64,000 bases of DNA, taken from Flavobacterium pisciphilum (GTDB lineage: Bacteria; Bacteroidota; Bacteroidia; Flavobacteriales; Flavobacteriaceae). The position numbers were made by a program, and so were the translations under genes. Positions 1-8,940 of this stretch are shown piece after piece. The stretch covers positions 5,382,961-5,446,960 of the forward strand of contig NZ_JAJJMO010000001.1 of assembly GCF_020905345.1 (NCBI RefSeq), given 5' to 3'. The number at the start of each line of letters is the position of its first letter. Position 1 is the first letter of the stretch. A model generated the notes under the pieces. The model had not been told where the DNA came from. It was given only the letters and a program-made list of their open reading frames with translations, and did no database searches.

Positions 1-1
1 C

Positions 2-199
2 AAAAAAATTACTGGAATGACTCCAAATCATTTTTTTATGAATAACAAATTACTAGAATCCAAGAGACTTTTGGAAGAAAAGAGATTAACAATCAATCAG
101 GTTTCAGAAGAATTAAATTTTGCTAGTAGCTCGTATTTCATTACAAAATTTAAAGATTCATTTGGGATGTCTCCAAAGAATTTTATTAAACAATTGTAG
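2..199 (+). CDS. AraC-type regulator, C-terminal fragment (cut by window edge)
   Basis: Only the last 65 residues are inside the window; the reading frame is open to the first bases, so the start lies upstream. The visible part is the second helix-turn-helix of an AraC DNA-binding domain, with the family ending around GMSPKNFIKQL. The stop codon TAG at 197-199 touches the ATG of the next regulator with no gap, so the two are almost certainly co-transcribed and translationally coupled. By similarity and position it is the 'A' partner of an AraC pair of the kind found again at 41057-43029 and 44344-46322. Confidence 0.8.
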   Translation, partial: KKITGMTPNHFFMNNKLLESKRLLEEKRLTINQVSEELNFASSSYFITKFKDSFGMSPKNFIKQL

Positions 200-1204
200 A
201 TGATAGAACTTAATCACACCTATACTTTAACAGCTGATTGGCAAAAACAATTTACTAAACAGCTAGTTGAACGGTTTGGAGCGGAGTTAATTGATGACAA
301 ATTGCTACTCATGCCTAAAAGTATTGCAGATGGAAGTTTCTATTATACGGAAGTTGTTCCTGGGTTGTCAGTTGTAATTTGGGATTTAAAATTTAATAGG
401 CCAATTAAAATTAGAAGACATAAATCAGAAGACGATTTGTATATAATTCATTATAATTTTAATGATGCCATGAATTTGGTTGATATTCAAGAGACAAATA
501 ATGAAATTGGATATAAGGCTGATTTTGGAATTGGCGTATTTGATAATGCTGAAGACAAAATCCTTCAGCCGCTAGTAGGAGAACGTATTTTTGCAATGCG
601 AATAGTGGTTGCCAAAGATTTATTAAATTTTTCGGTTATTAACGATGCGAAAAGTGAGTTTGATAAACGAAAAGCAAAAAAGAGTAAAGACGGCATTTTT
701 TTTTATGACACTATTGATAGTGAGAGCATGCTTATTTTGCACACTGTTAAAAACAAATCTTTTCAAGAGCCAGCATTTGATATCTATTTAAGAGGAATCG
801 CACTTAGATTGTTAGGAATATTTATCGATCGCTACTCTAATCAAGATTCAAGCCTTCATTATATGCCCGTAAAAGAAGTGGAGTTCTTGAATATCACCAA
901 AGAATATTTATTAGATAATTTATCTGGAAATTTCCCTGGAATCCTTTTTTTGGCAAAGATGGCAAATATGTCTGTTTCAAAATATACAACATCATTCAAA
1001 AAAATGTATGCTACTACACCCAATAATTTCTTTATAAGAGAGAAAATGATTTTGGCAAATGAGCTTGTTAAAAGTGGGAATTTCGAATCATTAATGAACA
1101 TCTCAAAAGAATTGAATTTTTGCTCATTAAGTTATTTTTCTTCAAAGTATTTTCAACAATTCGGCAAGAAGCCTTCTGAGAATTTTGTAAAATATACCTT
1201 TTAA
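200..1204 (+). CDS. AraC-type transcriptional regulator, 'B' member of a tandem pair
   Basis: 334 residues. The N-terminal ~230 residues form an uncharacterised sensor-like region that contains no signal peptide or membrane segment. The C-terminal ~100 residues are an AraC DNA-binding domain (MANMSVSKYTTSFKKMY, then a second helix-turn-helix ending near residue 330). The layout and motifs such as FPGI-LAKMANMSVSK match the B proteins at 42043 and 45330, so all three are paralogues. It starts directly at the stop of its A partner, and a PorP/SprF gene begins 155 bp downstream. It probably controls a nearby cell-surface gene; that target is inferred from neighbourhood only. Confidence 0.85.
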   Translation: MIELNHTYTLTADWQKQFTKQLVERFGAELIDDKLLLMPKSIADGSFYYTEVVPGLSVVIWDLKFNRPIKIRRHKSEDDLYIIHYNFNDAMNLVDIQETNNEIGYKADFGIGVFDNAEDKILQPLVGERIFAMRIVVAKDLLNFSVINDAKSEFDKRKAKKSKDGIFFYDTIDSESMLILHTVKNKSFQEPAFDIYLRGIALRLLGIFIDRYSNQDSSLHYMPVKEVEFLNITKEYLLDNLSGNFPGILFLAKMANMSVSKYTTSFKKMYATTPNNFFIREKMILANELVKSGNFESLMNISKELNFCSLSYFSSKYFQQFGKKPSENFVKYTF

Positions 1205-1333
1205 ATTTACTTCTATAGTACTGTTTTTCCTAGTGTTTACTTGGCTTCCCCATGTTTATTTACCTCACAATGTGATGGTGAAAAAAGGACTTATTGTGGT
1301 ATTTTTTAACCGTATTCTTTTGTTTAAAAGTCG

Positions 1334-1349
1334 TTAATTGCACAATTAA
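1334..1349. promoter_or_regulatory. Perfect palindrome just upstream of the PorP/SprF gene
   Basis: TTAATTG-CA-CAATTAA is a perfect 7-bp inverted repeat with a 2-bp centre, ending 10 bp before the ATG at 1360. It could be an operator for the AraC pair or another dimeric regulator, or a small hairpin near the ribosome binding region. AT-rich DNA produces palindromes by chance, so this is only a candidate. Confidence 0.3.
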
Positions 1350-1359
1350 AATTATTTAA

Positions 1360-2295
1360 ATGATTAAAAAAACAAAATTAGGGGTAATACTACTAATTCT
1401 ATTTATATACAATACCACTTGGGCGCAAAGAGAATCTCAGTTTACACAATACATGTACAATACCACATCTATTAACCCTGCTTATGCAGGTTCACGCGGA
1501 GTAATGAGCATTTTTGGCACGCATAGAAACCAGTGGGTTGGTTTAGATGGTGCCCCTATTACGAACGTAGTATCAATTAATGCTCCTATTGAATATAGCA
1601 ATATAGGATTGGGAGCATCAATTATTAATGACAAAATTGGACCAATGACTGAGAATTCTATTTCAGCTGATTTCTCCTATACTATTAATACTTCAGATGA
1701 ATATAAACTGTCCTTTGGATTAAAAGCTACAGCTAATTTATTAAATGTAGATTTTACAAAATTGAGTGTCTATGATCCTTCAGATCCAAGGTTTCAAGGG
1801 AATATTGATAATAAGTTTTCTCCAAATATAGGAGCAGGGGTTTATTGGCATTCAGATGTATCTTATGTAGGACTTTCGGTTCCAAAAATGTTAGAAACAA
1901 GTTATTATGACAAAAGCGCCGACAACACTGCATCGAGTTTTGTAGTCAAAGAGCGCATGAGTTATTATTTAATGGCAGGGTATGTTTTTGATTTGGATTA
2001 CAATTTAAAATTCAAGCCCTCTATGCTGACAAAAATAGTTAGAGGAACTCCCTTGCAAATGGATTTATCCGCAAATTTCATCTTCGATGAGGTATTTACT
2101 GCTGGTATAGCCTATCGATGGAGTGCAGCTATAAGTGGAATGGTTGCCTTTCAGGTATCAGACAATTTGTCAATAGGGTATTCTTATGATGCTGAAACAA
2201 CCAAATTAGCCAATTATAATTCGGGTTCACATGAAATTTTCTTTCGTTACGAACTGTCTAAAAAACGAAAAATTACTCGTTATCGTTGTTTCTAA
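1360..2295 (+). CDS. PorP/SprF family type IX secretion membrane protein
   Basis: 311 residues with a signal peptide ending near residue 22 (TTWAQ). The mature start ESQFTQYMYN-INPAYAGSRG is the PorP/SprF family hallmark, and the rest has the alternating pattern of an outer-membrane beta barrel. SprF-type proteins assist T9SS secretion or surface attachment of large adhesins with type B C-terminal domains. It is a close paralogue of the protein at 30597-31526 but has no adhesin or OmpA partner beside it. It stands between the AraC pair and a strong terminator at 2332-2382, so it appears to be a single-gene unit. Which cargo it serves is unknown. Confidence 0.9.
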   Translation: MIKKTKLGVILLILFIYNTTWAQRESQFTQYMYNTTSINPAYAGSRGVMSIFGTHRNQWVGLDGAPITNVVSINAPIEYSNIGLGASIINDKIGPMTENSISADFSYTINTSDEYKLSFGLKATANLLNVDFTKLSVYDPSDPRFQGNIDNKFSPNIGAGVYWHSDVSYVGLSVPKMLETSYYDKSADNTASSFVVKERMSYYLMAGYVFDLDYNLKFKPSMLTKIVRGTPLQMDLSANFIFDEVFTAGIAYRWSAAISGMVAFQVSDNLSIGYSYDAETTKLANYNSGSHEIFFRYELSKKRKITRYRCF

Positions 2296-2331
2296 TTTAA
2301 TAGCATAAAATAAAAACAAGACAGTTTTATT

Positions 2332-2382
2332 ACACCTAATATTATTTTGAATTCTTAAAGAGCTCAAAATAATATTAGGTGT
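2332..2382. terminator. Bidirectional intrinsic terminator
   Basis: The arms at 2332-2350 and 2364-2382 (ACACCTAATATTATTTTGA and its exact complement) form a perfect 19-bp stem with a 13-nt loop, followed by TTTTT. It lies between two convergent genes (PorP/SprF and the Ntn hydrolase) and can serve both. Confidence 0.85.
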
Positions 2383-2388
2383 TTTTAT

Positions 2389-3447
2389 TTATATACCAAG
2401 GAATATAAATGGTTTTGTAGTGATAAATTTCTGAGAGCTTTCTCCAGCGTAGGTCTCATTTTTACTCACACTCAATTTTTTGATTGGAGCTTTCTTATTG
2501 AAATTAATTTTCTTTAAATCAATCCAAAAAGTATTAGGAGTTTGAACAGTTTCAAAGTAATAAACTAGGTTTTTTTGATCAGAAACAGTTCTCCATCTTG
2601 TAGAAGAAATATTAGGTTCCGTTTCAGAGGAAATTCCAAAAGGAACAGAGCAATTTCTGATAACACTAAAAACACTAGCTATAGATGTACGCACATCTGA
2701 AGTTTGTGGAATTGCATTGATATAAAATGAAGCTCTGGCAAATCTATCGGCAGCGCGGTTGGTTCCGGGTAACATGATGGTTCCGGGTATGCTTTGCCAG
2801 TATTTATTGATGGCTAATTGTTCTTCAAATATAGGTGAGTTTGTCATTACAGTATAAGAGGCATCGTGATGAATTACCAATTTTCCACCTATATATTCAA
2901 AAATAGCATTATCACCCGAAGCATCCGAAATAGAAAGATGTAAGGTTGCAAACTTAGTTGTACCTGGGATATAATCAGAAACAATTACAAAATCTTCTTT
3001 CCTAAGTTCGTCTACAGCCTCTTTAACGGTGGCAAAGTTATCTAAGACGTATTGTGTCCATGCCGAGATAGCAATTCCTTTTGCACTGCCTTGAGGGTTG
3101 TATTTTGGATATTGAGTCTCTGCCAACCATAAGAGATTTGCAACGAGTCCCTTTTCATTGATACCATCAGTAGTAGCAATGTCCCAAGCACTGGTAATGA
3201 CACTTCCATATTTAGAGGTCCACTTAACGGAGTTTTTGCCTACGTTTCCATCTCTTTGAAATCCTCTGGGGAAAATCCAAATATTGGGATCAATTTCATC
3301 TTTCCAGTCCATTGATCGTGCTGTAATCACATTGTTGTTAGGACCTTTATAGACCACTCTTGTACAAGGGTAAACTTCCGTTATCGATGCAGTTAAAAAT
3401 AGTAGAGAAAGTACGATACTATTTTTTAGGTTTTTGTGTCTTCTCAT
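2389..3447 (-). CDS. Exported linear amide C-N hydrolase (choloylglycine hydrolase / penicillin V acylase family)
   Basis: 352 residues. A signal peptide (1-27) precedes Cys28, which would become the N-terminal nucleophile after cleavage; this is the usual way periplasmic members of this Ntn-hydrolase family mature. Cys28, Arg44 and Asp47 (CTR...TARSMDW) keep the spacing of C2, R18 and D21 in bile salt hydrolases, and downstream TNSPIFEEQ and GTNRAADR fit the conserved Asn and Arg regions. The enzyme would hydrolyse an amide bond of a small amide such as an N-acyl amino acid, penicillin V or a bile-salt-like compound; the substrate cannot be told from sequence. Transcribed alone, divergently from the AraC gene at 3634. 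Confidence 0.85.
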   Translation of the reverse strand: MRRHKNLKNSIVLSLLFLTASITEVYPCTRVVYKGPNNNVITARSMDWKDEIDPNIWIFPRGFQRDGNVGKNSVKWTSKYGSVITSAWDIATTDGINEKGLVANLLWLAETQYPKYNPQGSAKGIAISAWTQYVLDNFATVKEAVDELRKEDFVIVSDYIPGTTKFATLHLSISDASGDNAIFEYIGGKLVIHHDASYTVMTNSPIFEEQLAINKYWQSIPGTIMLPGTNRAADRFARASFYINAIPQTSDVRTSIASVFSVIRNCSVPFGISSETEPNISSTRWRTVSDQKNLVYYFETVQTPNTFWIDLKKINFNKKAPIKKLSVSKNETYAGESSQKFITTKPFIFLGI

Positions 3448-3633
3448 AAAATGGGGGTTTGAGATTAATTAATAGCTTGATTATAGCTAATTTAAGCAAA
3501 AAAAAGAAGAACTTTCTTTTTTAATATTTTACTGCATATAACAATGTATATTTGGCAGTGGTAACCAAAAAAATGTACCTTGGCTGTAGAGTTTAGAAGC
3601 AATCACTTAATTTTAAAATCAATATAATCTGCT

Positions 3634-4527
3634 ATGAATAAGGATATTAAAATAGTTTCGTCAGAGGATTTTCCTAGTCAATTCATGACCGAAGCGTCTT
3701 TAGATTTCGATTTCTTAAAAACTTCTATTCAGATTTATGATTTAAATGCGACTACAGAGTATATAAAAATTCCAACTCCCCTTTATAGACCCAATTACAA
3801 TTCGATAGTTCATATTACAAAAGGCAGTGTGAAGCAACAAATTGATAATGAAACAAAATTGATTACAGAAAATGATATTCTATTTATCAAGCAAGGGCAT
3901 ATAACGGCGATTAAAGAGATTGATAAGGACATAACAGGACATTTTGTTTTATTTGAAGAAAATATCCTAAATCACATTCTCTCAAAACAAGAACTGATTC
4001 AAATTTTTGCTTCTAATGCAGTAATCAAACTACCAAAAGAAATAAGTGTCTGGCTGAACTCTTTATTTTGCCTATTGGATCAAGAATTCCGCAATGAAAA
4101 TTCCAATCTTGAAATCTGTTATTCGCTGATGCAGGCAGGTTTACAAAAGATTATTTCTTCAAACAAAGACCTTGGAAAAACAATCAATCGAGGGAGCGAA
4201 ATTACATTTACTTTTAAAGAACTAGTGTATAAGTACCATGCGCATAATAAAACGGTTTCTTTTTATGCCGAGAAGCTAAACGTTTCTATCAACTACCTCA
4301 ATAGATCGATTAAGCAAACCACAGGAATTGCTCCAAAGGAATGGATTAATAACATTAGCATTCTACAAAGTCAGATACTTTTACAAGACCTAACAAAAGA
4401 TATCTCTGAGATTGCATTTGAATTGAATTACGAAGACCCTTCATATTTTGGGCGTCTTTTCAAAAAAATAACAGGTACAACTCCTTCTCAATACCGAAAT
4501 TCACTTATGCACGATTTGTCCGAGTAA
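3634..4527 (+). CDS. AraC family transcriptional regulator
   Basis: 297 residues. Residues ~40-150 look like a cupin-type AraC sensor domain (HITKGSVKQQI...ENDILFIKQGHITAI). Residues ~190-290 are a full AraC double helix-turn-helix (VSFYAEKLNVSINYLNRSIK and DISEIAFELNYEDPSYFGRLFKK), ending TTPSQYRNS. It is unrelated in its N-terminus to the paired AraC proteins elsewhere in the window. It lies 104 bp upstream of the exporter operon starting at 4632 and is the obvious candidate to regulate it. Confidence 0.9.
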   Translation: MNKDIKIVSSEDFPSQFMTEASLDFDFLKTSIQIYDLNATTEYIKIPTPLYRPNYNSIVHITKGSVKQQIDNETKLITENDILFIKQGHITAIKEIDKDITGHFVLFEENILNHILSKQELIQIFASNAVIKLPKEISVWLNSLFCLLDQEFRNENSNLEICYSLMQAGLQKIISSNKDLGKTINRGSEITFTFKELVYKYHAHNKTVSFYAEKLNVSINYLNRSIKQTTGIAPKEWINNISILQSQILLQDLTKDISEIAFELNYEDPSYFGRLFKKITGTTPSQYRNSLMHDLSE

Positions 4528-4631
4528 AGACAAATTACGTCCTAGCATCAATTAATGTTTTGATAGCATCTTTGCCCTAAGAAAATCTTAGAGGACTTAG
4601 GTTCTAGGTGTAAACATTAATAACTATTATT

Positions 4632-5549
4632 TTGAAAAAATTATCGTATCTGGTTGTATTAATCGTACTTATTTGTGCTCACAATCGAGTTTCGGCTCAA
4701 TTAATTACAGATGCTATGGGAGTTTCTGTGACAAAACACTTCAATAGCAATTTCAAAAATCAATCTCCTGATAATCAGTATTCAGAAAACGATTTCAGTT
4801 ATACGACCTATGATGCTTGGCTCCCCATACCAGTTTTTAGAATCGGGAAAGCGAGTATAATGGGAACTATAAATTATCGATTAATGGATTTTGATTTTGA
4901 CAAGGATATGTCGATTAATCCGAATTATTTGAATAAAATCAATGAGATTAAACCCACCATTGTCATCAAGTATCCTGTTGCAAACAGATGGGCAGCTTTT
5001 GGGGTTCTTATACCCATTGTTGCTTCTGATTTTAAGGGAGCATTCACAGCAGACGATGTGGTGTTGGATGGCATTTTAGGAATATCAAGAAAGTTCGGAA
5101 GAAAATCAAATCTTGAAATCGGGATTGGTCCTCATGTAATGTACTACTTCGGGAATTTTATGGTAACACCTGCTGTGTCTATAGATTATAAGAGTAACAA
5201 CGGCAAATGGGTTGCTCAAGCCTACTGGCCTAGAGTAAACATTCTTCGCAATATTGGTACTAGTACTCAGTTTGGTCTGGCAGGATCAATAGATTGGACA
5301 ATACACAATCTAAAAAACTACAAAAACAGCGAAGGAAAAGAGATCGATTACGCTCAGTATTCGGCTATTCATGGCGGATTGCAAATTAACCAGCGTCTTT
5401 TTGATAGTTTCTGGCTTCAGTTGCAAGGCGGACTGTCTTTTGCAAACAAATATGAGTTGTTTGATTCTAACAATAAAACAATCAGTAATTACAAGGCTGA
5501 CGAAGCGCTGTACGGAAAACTCATGCTGACTTACCGATTTGGCAAATAA
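4632..5549 (+). CDS. Outer-membrane beta-barrel protein (DUF6268-like)
   Basis: 305 residues starting at a TTG codon, chosen because it gives a clean signal peptide (MKKLSYLVVLIVL... cleavage after VSAQ). The remainder alternates hydrophobic and polar residues in strands and ends with YGKLMLTYRFGK, a typical barrel-closing strand. It resembles the DUF6268 outer-membrane barrel group, but I hold that name loosely. It is the first gene of a probable operon with a DUF2141 protein and a tripartite exporter, so it may be an accessory pore or receptor for what the exporter handles. Confidence 0.7.
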   Translation: MKKLSYLVVLIVLICAHNRVSAQLITDAMGVSVTKHFNSNFKNQSPDNQYSENDFSYTTYDAWLPIPVFRIGKASIMGTINYRLMDFDFDKDMSINPNYLNKINEIKPTIVIKYPVANRWAAFGVLIPIVASDFKGAFTADDVVLDGILGISRKFGRKSNLEIGIGPHVMYYFGNFMVTPAVSIDYKSNNGKWVAQAYWPRVNILRNIGTSTQFGLAGSIDWTIHNLKNYKNSEGKEIDYAQYSAIHGGLQINQRLFDSFWLQLQGGLSFANKYELFDSNNKTISNYKADEALYGKLMLTYRFGK

Positions 5550-5620
5550 CAATTGCTAAGGAAAAAGAGCTCACTTCTTAGCTCTCCAAAATAATTTCAA
5601 TAACTAATCCATTTAAAAAA

Positions 5621-6034
5621 ATGAAAAAAGCAATTCTAACTGCCTTAGTAGTTGGCACGACCTCTTTGGCTAGTGCGCAACAGTTAAAAATGAATATTGA
5701 TGTTACCAATGTTCAAAAAGACAAAGGAACCGTTGTGGTAAATGTGTATGACAAAAAAGACAACTTCCTAAAAACGGCCTATCTCACAAAGGTTCAAAAA
5801 GCCAATCAATCGACTTTAAAATTCCAAGTTGACTTGCCTAAAGGCACTTATGCAATTACCGTTTTTCAAGACTTGGACAACGACAAAAAACTGACTACTA
5901 ACTGGATAGGTATTCCGAAAGAGCCAGTAGGGAACAGTACTAATTTTAAACCAGATGGTGGTGCACCTACATTTAAGGATTGTGCGATACTAGTTTCAAA
6001 AAATGATTCAACGATTGCAATTAATCTAGACTAA
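5621..6034 (+). CDS. DUF2141 domain exported protein
   Basis: 137 residues with a signal peptide ending at SLASAQ. The remainder fits the DUF2141 family: KGTVVVNVYDKKDNFLK near the start, PKGTYAITVFQDLDNDKKL in the middle, and the glycine- and proline-rich WIGIPKEPVGNST near the end. These are small periplasmic or outer-membrane-associated proteins of unknown function. It lies 71 bp after the barrel gene and 38 bp before the ABC ATPase, consistent with one transcription unit. Confidence 0.85.
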   Translation: MKKAILTALVVGTTSLASAQQLKMNIDVTNVQKDKGTVVVNVYDKKDNFLKTAYLTKVQKANQSTLKFQVDLPKGTYAITVFQDLDNDKKLTTNWIGIPKEPVGNSTNFKPDGGAPTFKDCAILVSKNDSTIAINLD

Positions 6035-6072
6035 TTATTTAAAAATAAGGGATATAAATCCCGGAATTAATT

Positions 6073-6795
6073 ATGGAAGAAGCAATTTTTAAAAAACGAA
6101 TTATTGCCGAAATAAAAGGGGCTTGCAAAGAATATCAAACAGGCGATACGCTCATTACCGCTTTGCAAGCCACTACGTTGCAATTCAGCACTAGCGAACT
6201 CACATTGATTATAGGTCCTTCGGGCTCGGGTAAAACCACTTTATTGTCTCTTTTAGGCTGTGTTATTTATCCAACCAGAGGAGCTGTTTTTATTGACGGA
6301 CAACAGGTAAATACGCTTTCAGAGAAACAGTTGTCTGTTATGCGATTGAATAAAATAGGCTTTGTTTTTCAAGGGTTTAATTTATTATCACCGCTTAATT
6401 CGTTAGAAAACGTGATGATGCCTTTACAGCTTATGAATATAAAGGATAATCAAGCCAGAGCACAAGCTATGCAAGCCTTAGAGTTGGTAGGAATGCAGGA
6501 CAGAATGAAAAACTTGCCTAAAATGCTTAGTGGTGGACAGCAACAAAGGGTAGCCATTGCGAGGGCATTAGTTACCAATGCGCCAATTATACTTTGCGAC
6601 GAACCTACCGCAGCTCTAGACGTAAAAAGCGTAAGTGTGGTTATGGACGAATTAAAAAAATTAGCGCTAGACGGAAAGAGTGTAATTGTGGTTACACACG
6701 ATATGCGACTCAAACAATTTGCTGACCGAATTATTTATGTTGATAACGGAATCGCAACGGAGAATATAGATTTAGCGCACACAGACAATCATTAA
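6073..6795 (+). CDS. ABC transporter ATP-binding protein (MacB/LolD/DevA type)
   Basis: 240 residues. Walker A GPSGSGKTT is at residues 48-56, the Q-loop lies in GFVFQGFNLL, the signature is LSGGQQQRVAIARAL and Walker B is IILCDEPTAALD, followed by the switch histidine in VVTHD. All catalytic motifs are present. It belongs to the MacB/LolD/DevA class, which drives mechanotransmission-type exporters rather than import. It is followed by its fusion protein, permease and TolC partner with gaps of 10-15 bp, so the four make a complete DevBCA-TolC-like pump. Confidence 0.93.
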   Translation: MEEAIFKKRIIAEIKGACKEYQTGDTLITALQATTLQFSTSELTLIIGPSGSGKTTLLSLLGCVIYPTRGAVFIDGQQVNTLSEKQLSVMRLNKIGFVFQGFNLLSPLNSLENVMMPLQLMNIKDNQARAQAMQALELVGMQDRMKNLPKMLSGGQQQRVAIARALVTNAPIILCDEPTAALDVKSVSVVMDELKKLALDGKSVIVVTHDMRLKQFADRIIYVDNGIATENIDLAHTDNH

Positions 6796-6809
6796 CCAAA
6801 ATAAAAATA

Positions 6810-7775
6810 ATGAAGCATATAGTAATGTATTTGATGTTTCTTGTATTCCTGATTTTAGGAAGTTGCAATAAGAAAGAAGAAGAAAATTTAGAAAAGAACA
6901 TACAACATAAAGAAGCTGTTCCAACAGAAATTGTTGGTTTAGGGCGAATTGAACCTGAAGCGGAAATAGTGCCTTTAGCCACAGAAATAGGAGGGATTGT
7001 TGTAAAAGTTAACAAGAAAGAAAATGATTTGATTGCAAAAGGCGATTTGATTCTTGAATTGAATCACGCGGTTCAGGATGCAAAAATTAAACAAATTAAA
7101 AGTAGAATTGCGACCCAAAAAATCGAAATTAATATCGCACAATCCAACCTAAAAGAGCAAAAGATAAACCTATCAAACAAGCAGTTGGAGTTGCAACGAT
7201 TGAAAAATTTATATTCAAAAGGAGCAGAGACAAAACAAAATGTTGATAATCTGGAAACAGAAACCAAAATCTATCAAACCAATATAGAGCAGCTACAATT
7301 GCAAGTTGGTGCTACAACCGCCCGACTTCAGGAAATCGAACAAGAGCTACAAGTACTAAATAAAGAGCTAGAGTATTATTTTGTAACCGCATTAAGCGAT
7401 GGGCAAATAATGACCATGAATGCGCTAAAAGGAGCAGCTATAGAATCACATCAGGCATTTGCAGATTTTATTCCCAAAAGTAAATTGGTTGCTACTTGTG
7501 AAATTGACGAACTCTTTGCCGATAAAATCAAAGAAGGACAAAAAGCTACTATTCGCCAAATTGGTTCTAATACCACTATTGGTTCAGGTGTTGTAATTTT
7601 TACTTCATCAGCACTCAAGCGCAAATCGCTTTTTTCTGAAAAGGCAGGCGATCAAGAGGATAGACGAGTTCGAGAAATAAAAATTCTATTAGACAATCAA
7701 ACCCAATATTTAATTAATGCTCGAATAGAATGTGTAATTCAGATATCGAGTAATATGACTGTTGAAAAACAATAA
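6810..7775 (+). CDS. HlyD/DevB-type periplasmic adaptor, predicted lipoprotein
   Basis: 321 residues. The lipobox LGSC places the lipidated cysteine at residue 19, so the protein is probably anchored in the inner membrane. A biotinyl-lipoyl-like half (IVPLATEIGGIVVKVNKKENDLIAKGD) is followed by a long coiled-coil hairpin rich in K/E/Q (about residues 85-195), then the second lipoyl half and a beta-barrel domain (TCEIDELFADKIKEGQKATI). This is the membrane fusion protein bridging the ABC permease to the TolC homologue encoded two genes later. Confidence 0.9.
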   Translation: MKHIVMYLMFLVFLILGSCNKKEEENLEKNIQHKEAVPTEIVGLGRIEPEAEIVPLATEIGGIVVKVNKKENDLIAKGDLILELNHAVQDAKIKQIKSRIATQKIEINIAQSNLKEQKINLSNKQLELQRLKNLYSKGAETKQNVDNLETETKIYQTNIEQLQLQVGATTARLQEIEQELQVLNKELEYYFVTALSDGQIMTMNALKGAAIESHQAFADFIPKSKLVATCEIDELFADKIKEGQKATIRQIGSNTTIGSGVVIFTSSALKRKSLFSEKAGDQEDRRVREIKILLDNQTQYLINARIECVIQISSNMTVEKQ

Positions 7776-7785
7776 ATAACCGGAT

Positions 7786-8925
7786 ATGAAATCAATCATT
7801 AGTACTGCTTGGAAGTTTATTCGTTTTGATAAAACAAAAAGTATCGGTGTTGTTGTTGGAATTGTAATAAGCACGTTTCTTATTGGTCAACAAATAGGAA
7901 CTTTTAATTTTTTAACCGGATTGATGAGTGTTTTGGTAAAAAACACCCATGCCGATATTTGGGTTATTGATGACAAAACAAAAGATGTTAACCAATTGAG
8001 CTTATTGGACACTCGAAAAGAAAAAGAAATTAAGAGTTTGCCTGGTGTACAAGAGGTTTTTCCTATTGTGATAACAAGCGGGAAAGCAAAATTCCCTGAT
8101 GGCACAAATGCCAATGTAAACCTTATTGGCAGTGAATATCCTAATTTTAAAGTAGGACCAGATCGTACTAAAATAGTGCAGGGGAAATTTTCGGATTTGC
8201 TACAAGAATCAGGCGTATCTGCCGATTACTTTGATCGTAATAATTTTGGAGGCTCATCGGAGGTAGGAACAACTTTTGAAATCAATGGAAAAAGAGCTGT
8301 TATTACACTTCAAACCAAAGGCGTAAGAGGCTGGGGAGGCTATTTAATGTACACTACAATAGATAGAGCACGGTATTATGGCAACATTCCCTCAACCAAC
8401 GTAAGTGCGCTAATGGTCAATGTAAAAGAAGGTGAAGACGTAAATCAGGTAATCAATCAGATTAATAATTCTATTTACGGAGTACAAGCTTGGAGCACCT
8501 CGTCATTGAGTTCATCCACCGTCGAAAGTGTTTTGGCTTCTACAGGATTGGGCGCTAGCACAGGCTCATTGGTAGGGTTTGCTATCATTGCAGGCTTTTT
8601 TATCATTGGTTTAACCATGTATTCATCTGCCTTAGACCGAATCAAAGATTATGGAACTCTCAAAGCCATAGGCGCTACCAATTCATACATTCGAAAGCTT
8701 GTGCTTACACAAGCCACCTTGTTTGCTATCGTTGGTTTTTTGATTGCTTTCATTTTCTTAATGGGTTTTAAAAACGGAATGTATCAGGTAGGAATAGTGA
8801 TTGATTTTACTCCAATATTAATCTTTTCGATACTCCTGATTACCTTTTCAATTTCACTTTTCGGTGCCGTATTCGCCATTAAAAGAATCAAAAATGTAGA
8901 ACCCGCTTCAGTATTTAGAGGCTGA
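7786..8925 (+). CDS. FtsX/MacB-like ABC permease (DevC type)
   Basis: 379 residues with four predicted membrane segments: one near residues 17-40 and three in the C-terminal part (GFAIIAGFFIIGLTMYS, FAIVGFLIAFIFLMGF, ILIFSILLITFSISLFGAVF). A large periplasmic domain lies between the first and second. The C-terminus has the FtsX-type pattern SALDRIKDYGTLKAIGATNSYI and ends VEPASVFRG, as in MacB/DevC proteins. It lies 10 bp downstream of the adaptor gene. It would use ATP hydrolysis by the 6073 protein to push a periplasmic substrate into the adaptor-TolC channel; the substrate is unknown. Confidence 0.92.
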   Translation: MKSIISTAWKFIRFDKTKSIGVVVGIVISTFLIGQQIGTFNFLTGLMSVLVKNTHADIWVIDDKTKDVNQLSLLDTRKEKEIKSLPGVQEVFPIVITSGKAKFPDGTNANVNLIGSEYPNFKVGPDRTKIVQGKFSDLLQESGVSADYFDRNNFGGSSEVGTTFEINGKRAVITLQTKGVRGWGGYLMYTTIDRARYYGNIPSTNVSALMVNVKEGEDVNQVINQINNSIYGVQAWSTSSLSSSTVESVLASTGLGASTGSLVGFAIIAGFFIIGLTMYSSALDRIKDYGTLKAIGATNSYIRKLVLTQATLFAIVGFLIAFIFLMGFKNGMYQVGIVIDFTPILIFSILLITFSISLFGAVFAIKRIKNVEPASVFRG

Positions 8926-8940
8926 TAAAAATAATTTATT

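Noticed and set aside
6450..6713. Antisense ORF inside the ABC ATPase gene, and similar antisense ORFs elsewhere
   Set aside because: These are mirror frames of well-supported genes, with no domain and no upstream signals of their own.
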